From the NCBI RefSeq assembly GCF_000829905.1, contig NZ_CDPP01000005.1, positions 1-64,000 on the forward strand: 64,000 nucleotides of DNA, read 5' to 3'. Positions 48,569 to 57,963 of this stretch are shown in pieces; positions within the stretch are counted from its first letter, which is position 1; the number at the start of each line of letters is the position of its first letter. Origin of the DNA: Beduini massiliensis (GTDB lineage Bacteria; Bacillota_I; Bacilli_A; Erysipelotrichales; Coprobacillaceae). The notes under the pieces were generated by a model. The model searched no databases. It was not told where the DNA came from and saw only the letters and a program-made list of their open reading frames with translations. The position numbers were made by a program, and so were the translations under genes.

Positions 48569-49932
48569 CTTGTTTTCTCCACCTTCTTGTCATAGTTGGC
48601 AGACTTAAATAAATTGGTAAAGGATTTCAGACTGATGGCAATTTCACCATCCAGCATATCTTTGCCAAACGATTTGAGCTGACATATATAAATAGTGATC
48701 GTAATAAAGGCAATCATGAAACCATATAATCCTAAAAATAATGAACATAAGAAGGCGAATCCTTTGAACAGGGTAATCATACTGTTAAATGAAATACTGT
48801 TGGAAATGGAGTAGTTGCAAATAATGGAGAGTGCAGAAAGGAACATGATATCATATCCGATAAATCCACTCGACGTAATATTTTGACCTAAGAGTACGCT
48901 GCCGATTACAAGGAGGGTAGTAGAGATACCGGCAGGAAAACGGGTTCCTGCTACACGAAACAATTCAAACAGAAAAGTTGCGAAAATAATTTCAAGATAG
49001 ATGGGCATAATCAATCCTTTTTGTATGCTTAGGATATTGGATAACCATAAAAAGGAGAGCTCCTGCGGATGATAAGAATAGATCGCTAAGATAAAGGGCA
49101 TTAAATAGATAGCGATAAAAGCACTGGCAATATAAAGGGCCCGTGTAATAAAAGTAGTCAGATAGTGATTGTTGACATCATCTGAAAAATCAATAAATAA
49201 CGGTAAGGTTGCAGGTCCGATATTGGCACTGTTGAAGTTATCTAAGATCAAGATGAATTTCCCTGCCAGCAAACTATAAACACAATAATCTGGACGTGTG
49301 GTATTGGTCATACGAGGGAACAGCATTTTTTTCTTTTTGCTGAACATCAGATTACGAAACTGCCCGGTACTGACGATATCTTCATCTTTAATGGTTTCTA
49401 ATTGCTGAGTAATGTGGTCGATCACTTTTTGATCACATTTATCTTCCACATATAAGAGACCGACTTGCGTCTTTGAATGTTTCCCTAAGGTATATTTTTC
49501 ATAATGCAGATCTGAGCTTTTTAAACGTTTACGGATTAAAGCAACATTTGTTTCCAAGTTCTCTATCAAGCTGTCACGTGGTCCGGTAATGGTAATATCG
49601 ATAATCGATTGATCGGGGGTACGTTTTGGCACATTGATGACATTGATGCTGTAGTATTGACGATGATAATAAAGCAGACACATTCCGCTGTAGACAAGAT
49701 CATCTAGTTTTTCAAAAGAAGTATCTTTGATTTCTTCAATAGTAAGCAATGAAGAAGTCAGATGAGTAGGATTGAATTTAATATGACGATTAATACGTCG
49801 CAGCAGTTCTTCTTCGACTTCTTTGACGTTGCTTAGTCCTTCACAGTAGATCAAGGCATAGTTTTTATTGACCTTGAACTTGACGTCGGCGCTTTTTTGA
49901 TAGTGCTCTTGCAGAATTTGTATTTCTTCCAT
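48565..49932 (-). CDS. GerA family spore germination protein (A subunit)
   Basis: 455 aa. N-terminal soluble domain (about 1-240, KTQVGLLYVEDKCDQ) followed by about five membrane segments with the conserved PIYLEIIFATFLFELFRVAG ... RFPAGIS signature. A subunit of a germinant receptor, thought to form part of an ion channel. AAAGGAGG lies 8 nt before the start, so the 68-nt overlap with the B gene is real. Ends in an ATGA overlap with the C gene. Confidence 0.93.
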   Translation of the reverse strand: MEEIQILQEHYQKSADVKFKVNKNYALIYCEGLSNVKEVEEELLRRINRHIKFNPTHLTSSLLTIEEIKDTSFEKLDDLVYSGMCLLYYHRQYYSINVINVPKRTPDQSIIDITITGPRDSLIENLETNVALIRKRLKSSDLHYEKYTLGKHSKTQVGLLYVEDKCDQKVIDHITQQLETIKDEDIVSTGQFRNLMFSKKKKMLFPRMTNTTRPDYCVYSLLAGKFILILDNFNSANIGPATLPLFIDFSDDVNNHYLTTFITRALYIASAFIAIYLMPFILAIYSYHPQELSFLWLSNILSIQKGLIMPIYLEIIFATFLFELFRVAGTRFPAGISTTLLVIGSVLLGQNITSSGFIGYDIMFLSALSIICNYSISNSISFNSMITLFKGFAFLCSLFLGLYGFMIAFITITIYICQLKSFGKDMLDGEIAISLKSFTNLFKSANYDKKVEKTR

Positions 49933-50935
49933 TAAATAATCCTCCTTTCAGATTGTAAAGCAATATAGCTAAAAATAGGGCAGTAAGAGCGGGAATAACA
50001 AAGAATAAGCGGATGTCGGCATAATCATTGGCATTCCTTAGTAAGGCCACAGGGACGATAAAACAAAGCGCAATGAAGATACCGTTCCATTTGCTTCTGC
50101 CTAAATTTTTTTGCAATACTTTAAGATTAAGGGCTATTTTACTGAAACAGCCGATGACATAGATAAACAGGACCGGGAAGTTAAGATAACCGATATATTG
50201 ACCAAAGTAAATAATATTAAAACTTTCAAAGAAAGGGTAGGTAACATATTGGATGATGCCATTAAATTCATTTAACTCTATAATACCCTCAAATAAAATA
50301 ACAAAAATCATAAACCCGATATACGTATAATAATTCTTTTTTGTCAAAGGAGCTTCTTCCACATTAGGAATAAAGAATATAAAGAAGGTTTCCAGGATAA
50401 TAAAAGCAGAATATATAATGACCTCAAAATTTATCTTAGACAAAGAAATATAGGTGGTGATTTGACGGATGGATAAAAACTGATATTTAGATATACCATA
50501 GATTAATAAAATAGCAAGCAGTACTAAAAACAATAGAGATAATGTTTTGTAAACTGCTTTATTGTCCACAAAGGCAATAAACAGAATCAGCATTAAAATT
50601 GACCCGATAATCAATGTTTGATTTGTTGCGTTGAGCCAGTGTATACTGACGAAGTTGCCTAAAGTCATCAGTGACAAAATACTGGAAATAAGTAAGTAAA
50701 CACTTAGAATCCAAGCCACCAAAGGGGATCTTTTGTTTAAAAAGTTCTTTTTAGTATAGTGATAAAGAATGGGGCTTAATGCTGTGATAATCAAGCATAT
50801 GATAAAAAGATACATGAAACTGTAAATGGTTGCATGGGTATATAAGTTATAAAGCAAGTACTTCGTTATAAAAAAATGGTTGGATAGTACCGCTGCCACT
50901 ATATAATTTTTATTGATGTTTTTAATTTTATTCAT
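49865..50935 (-). CDS. GerB family germinant permease-like protein (B subunit)
   Basis: 356 aa with about ten hydrophobic segments, of the amino-acid-permease-like spore germination family that recognises germinants. AAGGTGAT precedes the start. Divergent from the classic family at the N-terminus (KIKNINKNYIVAAVLSNHFF). Its last 23 codons, encoding a basic tail (NSARALSKKRRRQVQGQ), overlap the A gene. First gene of the operon; no sigma-G promoter could be identified with confidence. Confidence 0.85.
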   Translation of the reverse strand: MNKIKNINKNYIVAAVLSNHFFITKYLLYNLYTHATIYSFMYLFIICLIITALSPILYHYTKKNFLNKRSPLVAWILSVYLLISSILSLMTLGNFVSIHWLNATNQTLIIGSILMLILFIAFVDNKAVYKTLSLLFLVLLAILLIYGISKYQFLSIRQITTYISLSKINFEVIIYSAFIILETFFIFFIPNVEEAPLTKKNYYTYIGFMIFVILFEGIIELNEFNGIIQYVTYPFFESFNIIYFGQYIGYLNFPVLFIYVIGCFSKIALNLKVLQKNLGRSKWNGIFIALCFIVPVALLRNANDYADIRLFFVIPALTALFLAILLYNLKGGLFNGRNTNSARALSKKRRRQVQGQ

Positions 50936-51101
50936 TTTATATCACCTTTAATAATTGTTAACTTTTATTTAGAAAAAATACCATATTTTTAAATTTGAAT
51001 AGAGTTTGTTTAAATGAAAGAATAAATTCATTATAAATATTAAAAATATCCGGTTTGTCGAATCATGGAATCTTTGCTAAAGTGATGTTGAGGTGATGAA
51101 A

Positions 51102-51401
51102 ATGATTAATGAAGTAATTATCATTGGAACATATAAGAGTGAGGATGGATTCATACAGCTGAATGGAAAAAAATATTTACATATAACCGTTGAGGTAGAA
51201 AAAGCATTTATCAATAATGACGGGATTTATGAAAAAGATCTGATTGACTGTCTGCTTTGGAAGGGAGAAGCCGATCGGCTGCTGGCACTTTTGCAAGACT
51301 GCCATTGGCTCAGTCTCAAAGGCAGACTGGAAAAGCATAACGATCAGATGTATGTGATGGCAGAGAAAATTAAATATTTAGATAGTATGATTCATAATTA
51401 G
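51102..51401 (+). CDS. Small single-stranded DNA-binding (SSB-like) protein
   Basis: 99 aa OB-fold protein. INEVIIIGTYKSEDGFIQLNGKKYLHITVEVEKAF, DLIDCLLWKGEADRLLALLQ and WLSLKGRLEKHNDQMYVMAEKI line up with SSB strands (including the dCxxW-g-A region and KGrl). It lacks the flexible tail and acidic tip of the main replicative SSB, so it is probably an accessory paralog. Start ATG 51102 has GAGGTGAT upstream; the earlier GTG and ATG lie in that ribosome binding site. Confidence 0.75.
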   Translation: MINEVIIIGTYKSEDGFIQLNGKKYLHITVEVEKAFINNDGIYEKDLIDCLLWKGEADRLLALLQDCHWLSLKGRLEKHNDQMYVMAEKIKYLDSMIHN

Positions 51402-51406
51402 GATTA

Positions 51407-51435
51407 TTGTGTTTAATAAAAAGATTTGGTATAAT
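51407..51435 (+). promoter_or_regulatory. lepA promoter
   Basis: TTGTGT (51407-51412), 17-bp spacer, TATAAT (51430-51435). Confidence 0.75.
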
Positions 51436-51459
51436 TAACATCTGAAAGTGGGTGTTAAG

Positions 51460-53268
51460 ATGAAAATAGATCAGTCAAAGATTCGTAATTTTTCGATCAT
51501 TGCCCATATCGATCATGGGAAGTCGACCTTAGCGGATTGTATTTTACAGTTAACCGGAGCTGTGGCTACCAGAGATATGAAGGCACAGCTGCTCGACAGC
51601 ATGGAATTAGAAAGAGAACGCGGCATTACAATTAAACTAAATGCTGTTCAATTACAATATACGGCTTCGGATAATGAAACCTATTTGCTGCATTTGATAG
51701 ATACTCCGGGTCATGTCGATTTTACTTATGAAGTGTCACGTTCATTAGCGGCGTGTGAAGGGGCTGTATTGGTGGTAGATGCTGCTCAAGGAGTAGAAGC
51801 ACAGACGCTGGCGAATGTTTATTTGGCGATAGATAATGACTTGGAAATTATTCCGGTAATCAATAAGATCGATTTGCCTAGTGCAGATCCTGAACGTGTC
51901 ATCAAAGAGATTGAAGAAGTAGTGGGATTGCCAGCCGAACATGCTCCTTTGATTTCGGCTAAAAATAATTTGAATGTGGAACAAGTGCTGGAGGCCATTG
52001 TAAAGTTAGTGCCGCCACCAGGCGGAAGTGTCGATCATCCGACAAAAGCCTTGATTTTTGATTCTTACTATGATGCTTACCGTGGGGTTATCGTATTGGT
52101 ACGTATTGTTGAAGGAAAGATCAAGGTTGGGGATAAGGTGCGTTTTATGGCATCGAATGCGGAGTATGAAATCGTTGAAGTTGGGGTACATACTCCTGCG
52201 GAAATAAAAAAAGAAGAACTGGTGACTGGAGAAGTGGGTTGGTTCTCAGCGGCAATCAAGTCTATTCATGACATTAATGTCGGGGATACGGTGACGGTTG
52301 TGGGAAATGAATGTGCGGAACCATTACCGGGATATCGTAAATTAAATCCAATGGTATATTGTGGTTTGTATCCAATCGATAACAGTAAATATAATGATTT
52401 GCGTGAAGCTTTGGAAAAGATGCAGTTAAGCGATTCTGCCTTAGTATTTGATCCGGAAACTTCACAGGCATTGGGATTTGGTTTTAGATGCGGGTTCCTT
52501 GGATTATTGCATATGGACGTTATTCAGGAAAGATTGGAAAGAGAATTCGGTCTGGAATTAATTGCGACAGCACCATCGGTTGTTTACCATGCCTATTTAA
52601 CCGATGGAACAATGACAACGGTTGATAATCCATCGATGCTGCCGGATGTTCAGAAAATCAGTCGATTAGAAGAACCTTATGTCAAAGCAACCATTATGAC
52701 GCCAAGTGATTATGTAGGACCGATTATGGAATTGTGTCAAAATAAACGAGGAGATTATATCGATATTCAATATACCGATGAAACACGTATGACTTTATTA
52801 TACGAAATTCCTTTGGCAGAGATTGTGTATGATTTCTTTGACCGACTGAAATCCTGCTCTAAGGGGTATGCTTCATTTGACTATGAACTTTGCGGCTATA
52901 AAGAAAGTAAGTTAGTCAAGATGGATATTCTTTTAAATGGGGAAGCGGTAGATGCGTTGTCTTCCATTGTACATCGTGAGTTTGCTTATGACCGCGGTAA
53001 AATTATTTGCGAGAAGTTAAAGGAAATTATACCTAAGCAGATGTTTGAGGTGCCTATTCAAGCGGCTATTCAAGGAAAGATCATTGCAAGAACGACAATC
53101 AAAGCATTGCGCAAAAATGTATTAGCTAAATGTTATGGTGGCGATATTACACGTAAAAAGAAATTGTTGGAAAAACAAAAAGAAGGAAAAAAACGTATGA
53201 AAGCGGTTGGAAGTGTAGAGATTCCACAAGAGGCATTCATGGCGGTTTTATCCGTAGATGATAAATAA
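51460..53268 (+). CDS. lepA: Elongation factor 4 (LepA)
   Basis: Ribosome-associated GTPase that back-translocates or rescues stalled ribosomes and aids assembly. 602 aa. G1 [13 protein letters not shown] (15-27), [34 protein letters not shown]. The C-terminal LepA-specific domain begins near [21 protein letters not shown]. Start ATG 51460 is preferred over GTG 51448 because the protein then begins [14 protein letters not shown]. Confidence 0.98.
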   Translation: MKIDQSKIRNFSIIAHIDHGKSTLADCILQLTGAVATRDMKAQLLDSMELERERGITIKLNAVQLQYTASDNETYLLHLIDTPGHVDFTYEVSRSLAACEGAVLVVDAAQGVEAQTLANVYLAIDNDLEIIPVINKIDLPSADPERVIKEIEEVVGLPAEHAPLISAKNNLNVEQVLEAIVKLVPPPGGSVDHPTKALIFDSYYDAYRGVIVLVRIVEGKIKVGDKVRFMASNAEYEIVEVGVHTPAEIKKEELVTGEVGWFSAAIKSIHDINVGDTVTVVGNECAEPLPGYRKLNPMVYCGLYPIDNSKYNDLREALEKMQLSDSALVFDPETSQALGFGFRCGFLGLLHMDVIQERLEREFGLELIATAPSVVYHAYLTDGTMTTVDNPSMLPDVQKISRLEEPYVKATIMTPSDYVGPIMELCQNKRGDYIDIQYTDETRMTLLYEIPLAEIVYDFFDRLKSCSKGYASFDYELCGYKESKLVKMDILLNGEAVDALSSIVHREFAYDRGKIICEKLKEIIPKQMFEVPIQAAIQGKIIARTTIKALRKNVLAKCYGGDITRKKKLLEKQKEGKKRMKAVGSVEIPQEAFMAVLSVDDK

Positions 53269-53290
53269 GAGAACTTGGTTCTCTTTTTTT
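53267..53290 (+). terminator. lepA terminator
   Basis: AAGAGAAC (53267-53274), loop TTG, GTTCTCTT (53278-53285), T run. Overlaps the stop codon by two bases. Confidence 0.9.
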
Positions 53291-53313
53291 CATAAGAATT
53301 ACTTGGCTAATTC

Positions 53314-53341
53314 TTGACATCTTTTGTAAGTTTGGTATCCT
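53314..53341 (+). promoter_or_regulatory. Promoter of HD-domain gene
   Basis: TTGACA (53314-53319), 16-bp spacer, TATCCT (53336-53341), same layout as the nagB promoter. Confidence 0.65.
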
Positions 53342-53364
53342 TTAATTATAAGAGGAGAAGAATT

Positions 53365-53949
53365 ATGGATTTTAAAGAAAGATTTGTATCAATTTATAAA
53401 CAATATATACATCGTCCCGGGAGCGAAAAGCTATTGGAATTTCTTTTATCTGCTCACTGTGATTTCTTTGAGGCGCCTGCATCAACACGTTTTCATGGTG
53501 CATATCCCGGAGGACTTGTTGAGCATAGTTTAAATGTCTATGATTGTTTAGCAGATTATTTACAGCGCCCCCGAGTAAAAGAGACTTACGGACTTCAGTG
53601 CAGTGAAGAAACCATGGCGATTGTTGCACTTTTGCATGATCTCTGCAAAATCAACTGCTATAAAAAAGGATTTAGAAATGTAAAAGATGCCAATGGAAAA
53701 TGGCAGCAGGTGCCTTCTTATGATTATGAAGATACCATTCCCTACGGACACGGAGAAAAATCTGTCTATATCATTACCGGATATATGCGTTTAACTCGCG
53801 AAGAAGCTTTTGCGATTCGCTATCATATGGGATTTGCGGGAAACGAAGAACCTCGTAATGTAGGGGCTTCATTTGAAATGTTTCCACTATCTTTTGCTTT
53901 ATCAACAGCAGATATGGAAGCCACTTACTTTCTTGAAGGGAAAAAATAA
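53365..53949 (+). CDS. HD-domain hydrolase
   Basis: 194 aa. Metal-dependent phosphohydrolase fold: His44 (RFHGAYPGGLVEHS, plus His54), the HD pair His91-Asp92 in VALLHDLCKI, and later YGHGEKSV and IRYHMGF. Related to the HD part of the YhaM 3'-5' exoribonuclease and to phage-encoded hydrolases, but without an OB domain here. Substrate unknown. AGGAG precedes ATG 53365; the longer open frame starts inside the promoter. Confidence 0.85.
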   Translation: MDFKERFVSIYKQYIHRPGSEKLLEFLLSAHCDFFEAPASTRFHGAYPGGLVEHSLNVYDCLADYLQRPRVKETYGLQCSEETMAIVALLHDLCKINCYKKGFRNVKDANGKWQQVPSYDYEDTIPYGHGEKSVYIITGYMRLTREEAFAIRYHMGFAGNEEPRNVGASFEMFPLSFALSTADMEATYFLEGKK

Positions 53950-53956
53950 ACAATAA

Positions 53957-54016
53957 AAAACCTCCACATCATGATATGCCCATAGAATTTAGGACATATA
54001 TCATTGTGGGGGTTTT
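53957..54016. terminator. Long bidirectional terminator hairpin
   Basis: AAAACCTCCACA (53957-53968) pairs with TGTGGGGGTTTT (54005-54016) with one G-T pair; an inner ATGATAT/ATATCAT (53971-53977, 53998-54004) extends the stem. Serves the convergent HD and SNF2 genes. Confidence 0.85.
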
Positions 54017-54018
54017 GT

Positions 54019-57000
54019 TTATTTAAAGAGATCCATAATTTCATCTTGGGATAATTTTGAAATAAAAGTTTCTCCCGGCTGAATGATGGAATCAATGAGT
54101 GAGAGTTTTCTTTGCTGGAGTTCATAAATCTTTTCTTCAATGGTTCCCTTTGTCACGAGCTTAATAACTTGAACATTTTTGGTTTGTCCAATACGATAAG
54201 CACGATCGGTTGCTTGTTGTTCAACGGCAGGATTCCACCAAGGGTCAACATGAATGACAATATTTGCACCGGTTAAGTTTAATCCGGTTCCGCCTGCTTT
54301 TAAAGAAACAAGGAAGATGGGAATATCCCCGTCATTAAATTCTTTGACGTACTTTCCACGCACTTCCATAGGGGTGCTGCCATCAAGATAGCCATAACTG
54401 ATTTCTTTGACCTTGAGCTGATCCTCGATAATATGAAGCATAGAAGTAAACTGTGAAAAGATCAGGATTTTATGATGATTTTCAATCGCTTCATCAATGA
54501 TTTCATTTAAAGCATCGAGTTTTCCGCTGCCACCATAATAATTTTGAATGAATAAAGAAGGGTGGTTGCATAGTTGACGCAGACGCGTTAAAGCGGCAAA
54601 AATCTTGATATGACTTTTTTCCAATCCATCTTCAGCAATCTCTTTATTGATCGATTGGCGAGTTTCCTCTAATGTCGCTAAATAAAGTTCTTTTTGTTCT
54701 GTGGAGAGATCAATCGTGTACTTAGACTCTATCTTATCTGGTAATTCGGTTAATACATCTGATTTCATACGTCTTAAAATAAATGGCTTAATACGCTTAA
54801 TCAATTTCTTCTTGACCGCTTTATTTTCATCTTTAATAATCGGAATTTCATAGGTCTCTCTGAATTTATAGTGGGATAGAAGCATACCCGGCATGACGAA
54901 ATCAAAGATCGACCATAATTCATCTAATGAATTTTCCATCGGGGTTCCCGTTAAAGCATAACGTGTTTTGGCCCTTAAAAGTTTCACGGTCTTTGCATTT
55001 AGGGACGACGGATTTTTAATATACTGTGCTTCATCTAAGAAACAGTGATTAAATTGAACATCCTGATAGTAGCTGATATCTTTTCGCAATAATGGATAGC
55101 TAGTGATAATGACTTGATAATCAGAAAGCTGATGAATCAGTTCTTTACGGGCCGCAACATTGCCCGAAACAATCAAATAGCGAAGATCGGGAGCGAAACG
55201 CTTGATCTCATCTTCCCAGTTATAAACAAGAGACGTAGGGCAGACCACCAGGTTAGGTAATGGGTCTTGCTTTGCCTCATCATCTAAAAAAGCAATCGCC
55301 TGCAACGTTTTCCCAAGTCCCATATCATCCGCTAAAACACCGCCTAAATGATATTGGTTCAATGTTTTTAACCAACGGAATCCATTGATTTGGTAATCAC
55401 GCATGATATCGCGTAATTGAGCGGGAACTTGAATATCTACTAACTGCTGACTGCTGACTGTTTCAATCAAACGATCAAAATATTCATCGTGATCATCGAT
55501 TTCAACTGTACTGTTTAAGAATAATGCTTCCGATAATGTCAGAGAGATCTTCGATTGTTTTAAATGATCTAAAGAGATGTCAAGATAAGAAAGGGTATCG
55601 ATAAACTCTTGCGTCTGCTTATCATCCAATGATAAAAAACTACCATCTAACAAACGATAATATTTCTGTTTAAGTTTGTAACTGCGCATAATCTCTTTTA
55701 ATTCACTGAAATGGATATCTTCGTAATTAAAACGAATTTCAAACAGTTGTGAGGACTCGTTGTAACGAATAGAAGAAGAAAGACTTCTTCGCTTAACGAT
55801 TGATTTGAAACTGTCAGAATAAAAGATTTCCATATTCGCTTTAAGGATTGGCAAATACTTTTCAACAAAATCAATTACATCGTCTTCTTGATCGATATAC
55901 AAGGTTTCCGGCTGAACTTTGAATTTAGCGTTATCTAGTATATTGATTAATTCCTCTTCTTTTTTTATTTCCCGAATCAAGATTTTATCATTTAATACAA
56001 TCTCTTCTTTATTCTTGATCGGATTAAATTCAAAGCTGCCATAACGAAAGATCGGAGTCGCAATAATCGCCTGATCGACTTTATCCAAATATAAAGAAGC
56101 CACAAGCGGTAACTGGATATAAGATTCTTTTAAAGAATCAGGCTGTTCTACATTTTTAGGCAGAAAAGGGACGACTTTCGCTATAAACTCTTGACGATGT
56201 TTTCCTTTGAATTCAATAATGCTTTGTTCTAAAGAGGCAGCTCTGAAAAAAGGCATATACGTATTCAAATGACTTTTCTGCAAATGATAAATTTGATAGT
56301 CATATAAGACATAATGATAATCTGAAGTTATTGGCAGAACCTTTTTAAATTCGCTTAAATCAAGCTGAGTCACATTTTTCTTATCATGAATCGTTACTAA
56401 TCCGGAAAACAGATCGTCGGTAACGAAAACCTGATAGCTTGCTTCATCTATTGGATCAATAAAAATGGTCTGATGCATCAAAGAGCGAATGAGTTTTTTT
56501 AAATAGTGTTCATTTACTAATAATTCTTTAGGCGTTCTAAAATGATCATGACCTTCTTCTTGGATATCTTCTAATGTTTTAAAGAAGTTTTTTAATCCTT
56601 GGGGGAGTTCATGGTATTCCGGATAAAGGGTAAAGTTTTTTCCGTATTCGATCTCTTCATTGAATTCAAATGCTTGCAGGAATTCACGTATATTTTTTAC
56701 CACATACATTTTGTCTAACCCGACTTTTAATGAAAATAGACCAATCGGACGTCCGCTGTGTTTATTTAACTGTAAATGGATTTCCACTTTAATAGGCTGC
56801 TTAACGATGGTTTCACTTAAAATAGGATCAGCAAAACAATTTAAAATCTCATTTAAGGTACGATCCATTTCAACTTGACTGCGTCGGGATTCCTCAATAA
56901 GTTCTTGAGCTTGCTTTAAAGTGGCAATGATATGCTTGCAGGCACCGTTTAAATATTTAGATTCTTCACATTCACAAGAATAAGAAGCGATGCCGTTTTG

Positions 57001-57180
57001 CTGATTAAAGCGAATCGTCGTGTGATAGGGAACATGATCCACTACATCTGCCTGAATCGATTTTTCTTTATTTTTAAAATGCAGATTTGTAACATGTTCC
57101 TTTTTTTGCAGTTCCAAGCCATCTTCTAAATGACTGGGACGAGCAGCCAGCATGTATATTTTTCTTTCCGTAATCAGCAT
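54019..57180 (-). CDS. SNF2-family helicase with SWIM zinc finger
   Basis: 1053 aa ATP-dependent DNA translocase. N-terminal SWIM zinc finger (CxCx9CxH: Cys69, Cys71, Cys81, His83), a bacterial SNF2-associated middle region (about 150-560), then the SNF2 motor. Walker A is in DDMGLGKTLQAIAFLDDEA (near 618), with DEAQYIKN (near 714), LTGTPMENSLDELWSIFDF, and motif VI QQATDRAYRIGQTKNVQVI near 1000. Related bacterial proteins occur in DNA repair or RNAP-recycling contexts, but the function here is unknown. No methylase or nuclease partner is adjacent. AGGGGAA precedes the start. Confidence 0.96.
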   Translation of the reverse strand: MLITERKIYMLAARPSHLEDGLELQKKEHVTNLHFKNKEKSIQADVVDHVPYHTTIRFNQQNGIASYSCECEESKYLNGACKHIIATLKQAQELIEESRRSQVEMDRTLNEILNCFADPILSETIVKQPIKVEIHLQLNKHSGRPIGLFSLKVGLDKMYVVKNIREFLQAFEFNEEIEYGKNFTLYPEYHELPQGLKNFFKTLEDIQEEGHDHFRTPKELLVNEHYLKKLIRSLMHQTIFIDPIDEASYQVFVTDDLFSGLVTIHDKKNVTQLDLSEFKKVLPITSDYHYVLYDYQIYHLQKSHLNTYMPFFRAASLEQSIIEFKGKHRQEFIAKVVPFLPKNVEQPDSLKESYIQLPLVASLYLDKVDQAIIATPIFRYGSFEFNPIKNKEEIVLNDKILIREIKKEEELINILDNAKFKVQPETLYIDQEDDVIDFVEKYLPILKANMEIFYSDSFKSIVKRRSLSSSIRYNESSQLFEIRFNYEDIHFSELKEIMRSYKLKQKYYRLLDGSFLSLDDKQTQEFIDTLSYLDISLDHLKQSKISLTLSEALFLNSTVEIDDHDEYFDRLIETVSSQQLVDIQVPAQLRDIMRDYQINGFRWLKTLNQYHLGGVLADDMGLGKTLQAIAFLDDEAKQDPLPNLVVCPTSLVYNWEDEIKRFAPDLRYLIVSGNVAARKELIHQLSDYQVIITSYPLLRKDISYYQDVQFNHCFLDEAQYIKNPSSLNAKTVKLLRAKTRYALTGTPMENSLDELWSIFDFVMPGMLLSHYKFRETYEIPIIKDENKAVKKKLIKRIKPFILRRMKSDVLTELPDKIESKYTIDLSTEQKELYLATLEETRQSINKEIAEDGLEKSHIKIFAALTRLRQLCNHPSLFIQNYYGGSGKLDALNEIIDEAIENHHKILIFSQFTSMLHIIEDQLKVKEISYGYLDGSTPMEVRGKYVKEFNDGDIPIFLVSLKAGGTGLNLTGANIVIHVDPWWNPAVEQQATDRAYRIGQTKNVQVIKLVTKGTIEEKIYELQQRKLSLIDSIIQPGETFISKLSQDEIMDLFK

Positions 57181-57183
57181 AAT

Positions 57184-57624
57184 CTATTCCCCTTTTTTAA
57201 ATTGATATCGACCCATCGAATAATAATTCCCTAATGGTTCATTATTTAATGCCCGTTTGATTTCTTTGATCAGTTCCTGATCTTCCTTACTGCCGTTATA
57301 TCCCAATATGGCAAAGGCTTCATCGATCACAACAAGCGGTGTTTCCCCATAGTATTCTTGATCAAAATCGATCAATTGATCAACGATATCCTGATAGACT
57401 GCCTGTCCGTTATCATCGTCTAAATTATAATATTCAATATCAAAATTATTGTCAAAAGCAGCACGTATTGCCGGCAAGGCACTATTTTTAAACGCTGTAC
57501 ATCTTGAACAACTGTCATAATAAAAGAGTTTCAATGTAAAGCGCGGATAGGTTTGTTTATGCGTACAGCCAACACTTATCAGCACTAAAAAGGCACATAA
57601 AATTAAGTAAATTTTCTTTTTCAT
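57184..57624 (-). CDS. Thioredoxin-fold lipoprotein
   Basis: 146 aa. Lipoprotein signal with lipobox ISVGC (Cys20). The mature part begins with a thioredoxin-like strand and YYDSCSRCTAFK (Cys39, Cys42), a CxxC redox motif; TPLVVIDEAFAILGYNG fits the cis-Pro region. A probable extracytoplasmic thiol-disulfide protein. GAGGTGA ribosome binding site; a -10 TATAAT lies at 57649-57644 on the minus strand. The downstream SNF2 gene starts 3 nt after the stop, so they share a transcript; whether that is functional is unclear. Confidence 0.8.
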   Translation of the reverse strand: MKKKIYLILCAFLVLISVGCTHKQTYPRFTLKLFYYDSCSRCTAFKNSALPAIRAAFDNNFDIEYYNLDDDNGQAVYQDIVDQLIDFDQEYYGETPLVVIDEAFAILGYNGSKEDQELIKEIKRALNNEPLGNYYSMGRYQFKKGE

Positions 57625-57643
57625 GAAATCACCTCATTTCTTT

Positions 57644-57963
57644 ATTATATCGTATCTTTAAATAAATTAGTAGTATTTAGTTTACCCAATTTCAAGCGTT
57701 TCATGTTGATGAGACTCTTGCAAATTTAGAAATAAAAAGAATAAACTTTTATTCCAATCAGGTTTTTTGGATAAATTTATTATTTGGTATAAAAATAAGG
57801 ATAGAGATTTTAATAAATTTTAAAACAAGATATGCTATGATAGAAAAAGCTAAATCCTAGCATATTAGTATGGATTATTAGCATATTGACGAAAATGATT
57901 TCTTAAAATAAAAAGGATGAAAGGATAAGTAATCTGTTTAAAGATGGATTATAGGTGATAAAG
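57644..57963. promoter_or_regulatory. Intergenic region with repeated TAGCATAT boxes
   Basis: Gap of about 340 bp between the thioredoxin-like lipoprotein and serine hydrolase genes. A minus-strand -10 TATAAT (57644-57649) serves the lipoprotein. Upstream of the hydrolase there are an inverted ATATGCTA (57830-57837) overlapping a likely -10 TATGAT (57836-57841), and direct TAGCATAT copies at 57858-57865 and 57879-57886, spaced 21 bp. An imperfect stem GCTAAATCC/GGATtaTTAGC (57849-57882) overlaps them. No ORF seen. Confidence 0.5.

Noticed and set aside
53365-57624. HD hydrolase plus SNF2 helicase as a defence island
   Set aside because: The genes are convergent with a shared terminator, and no nuclease, methylase or known defence partner is present.
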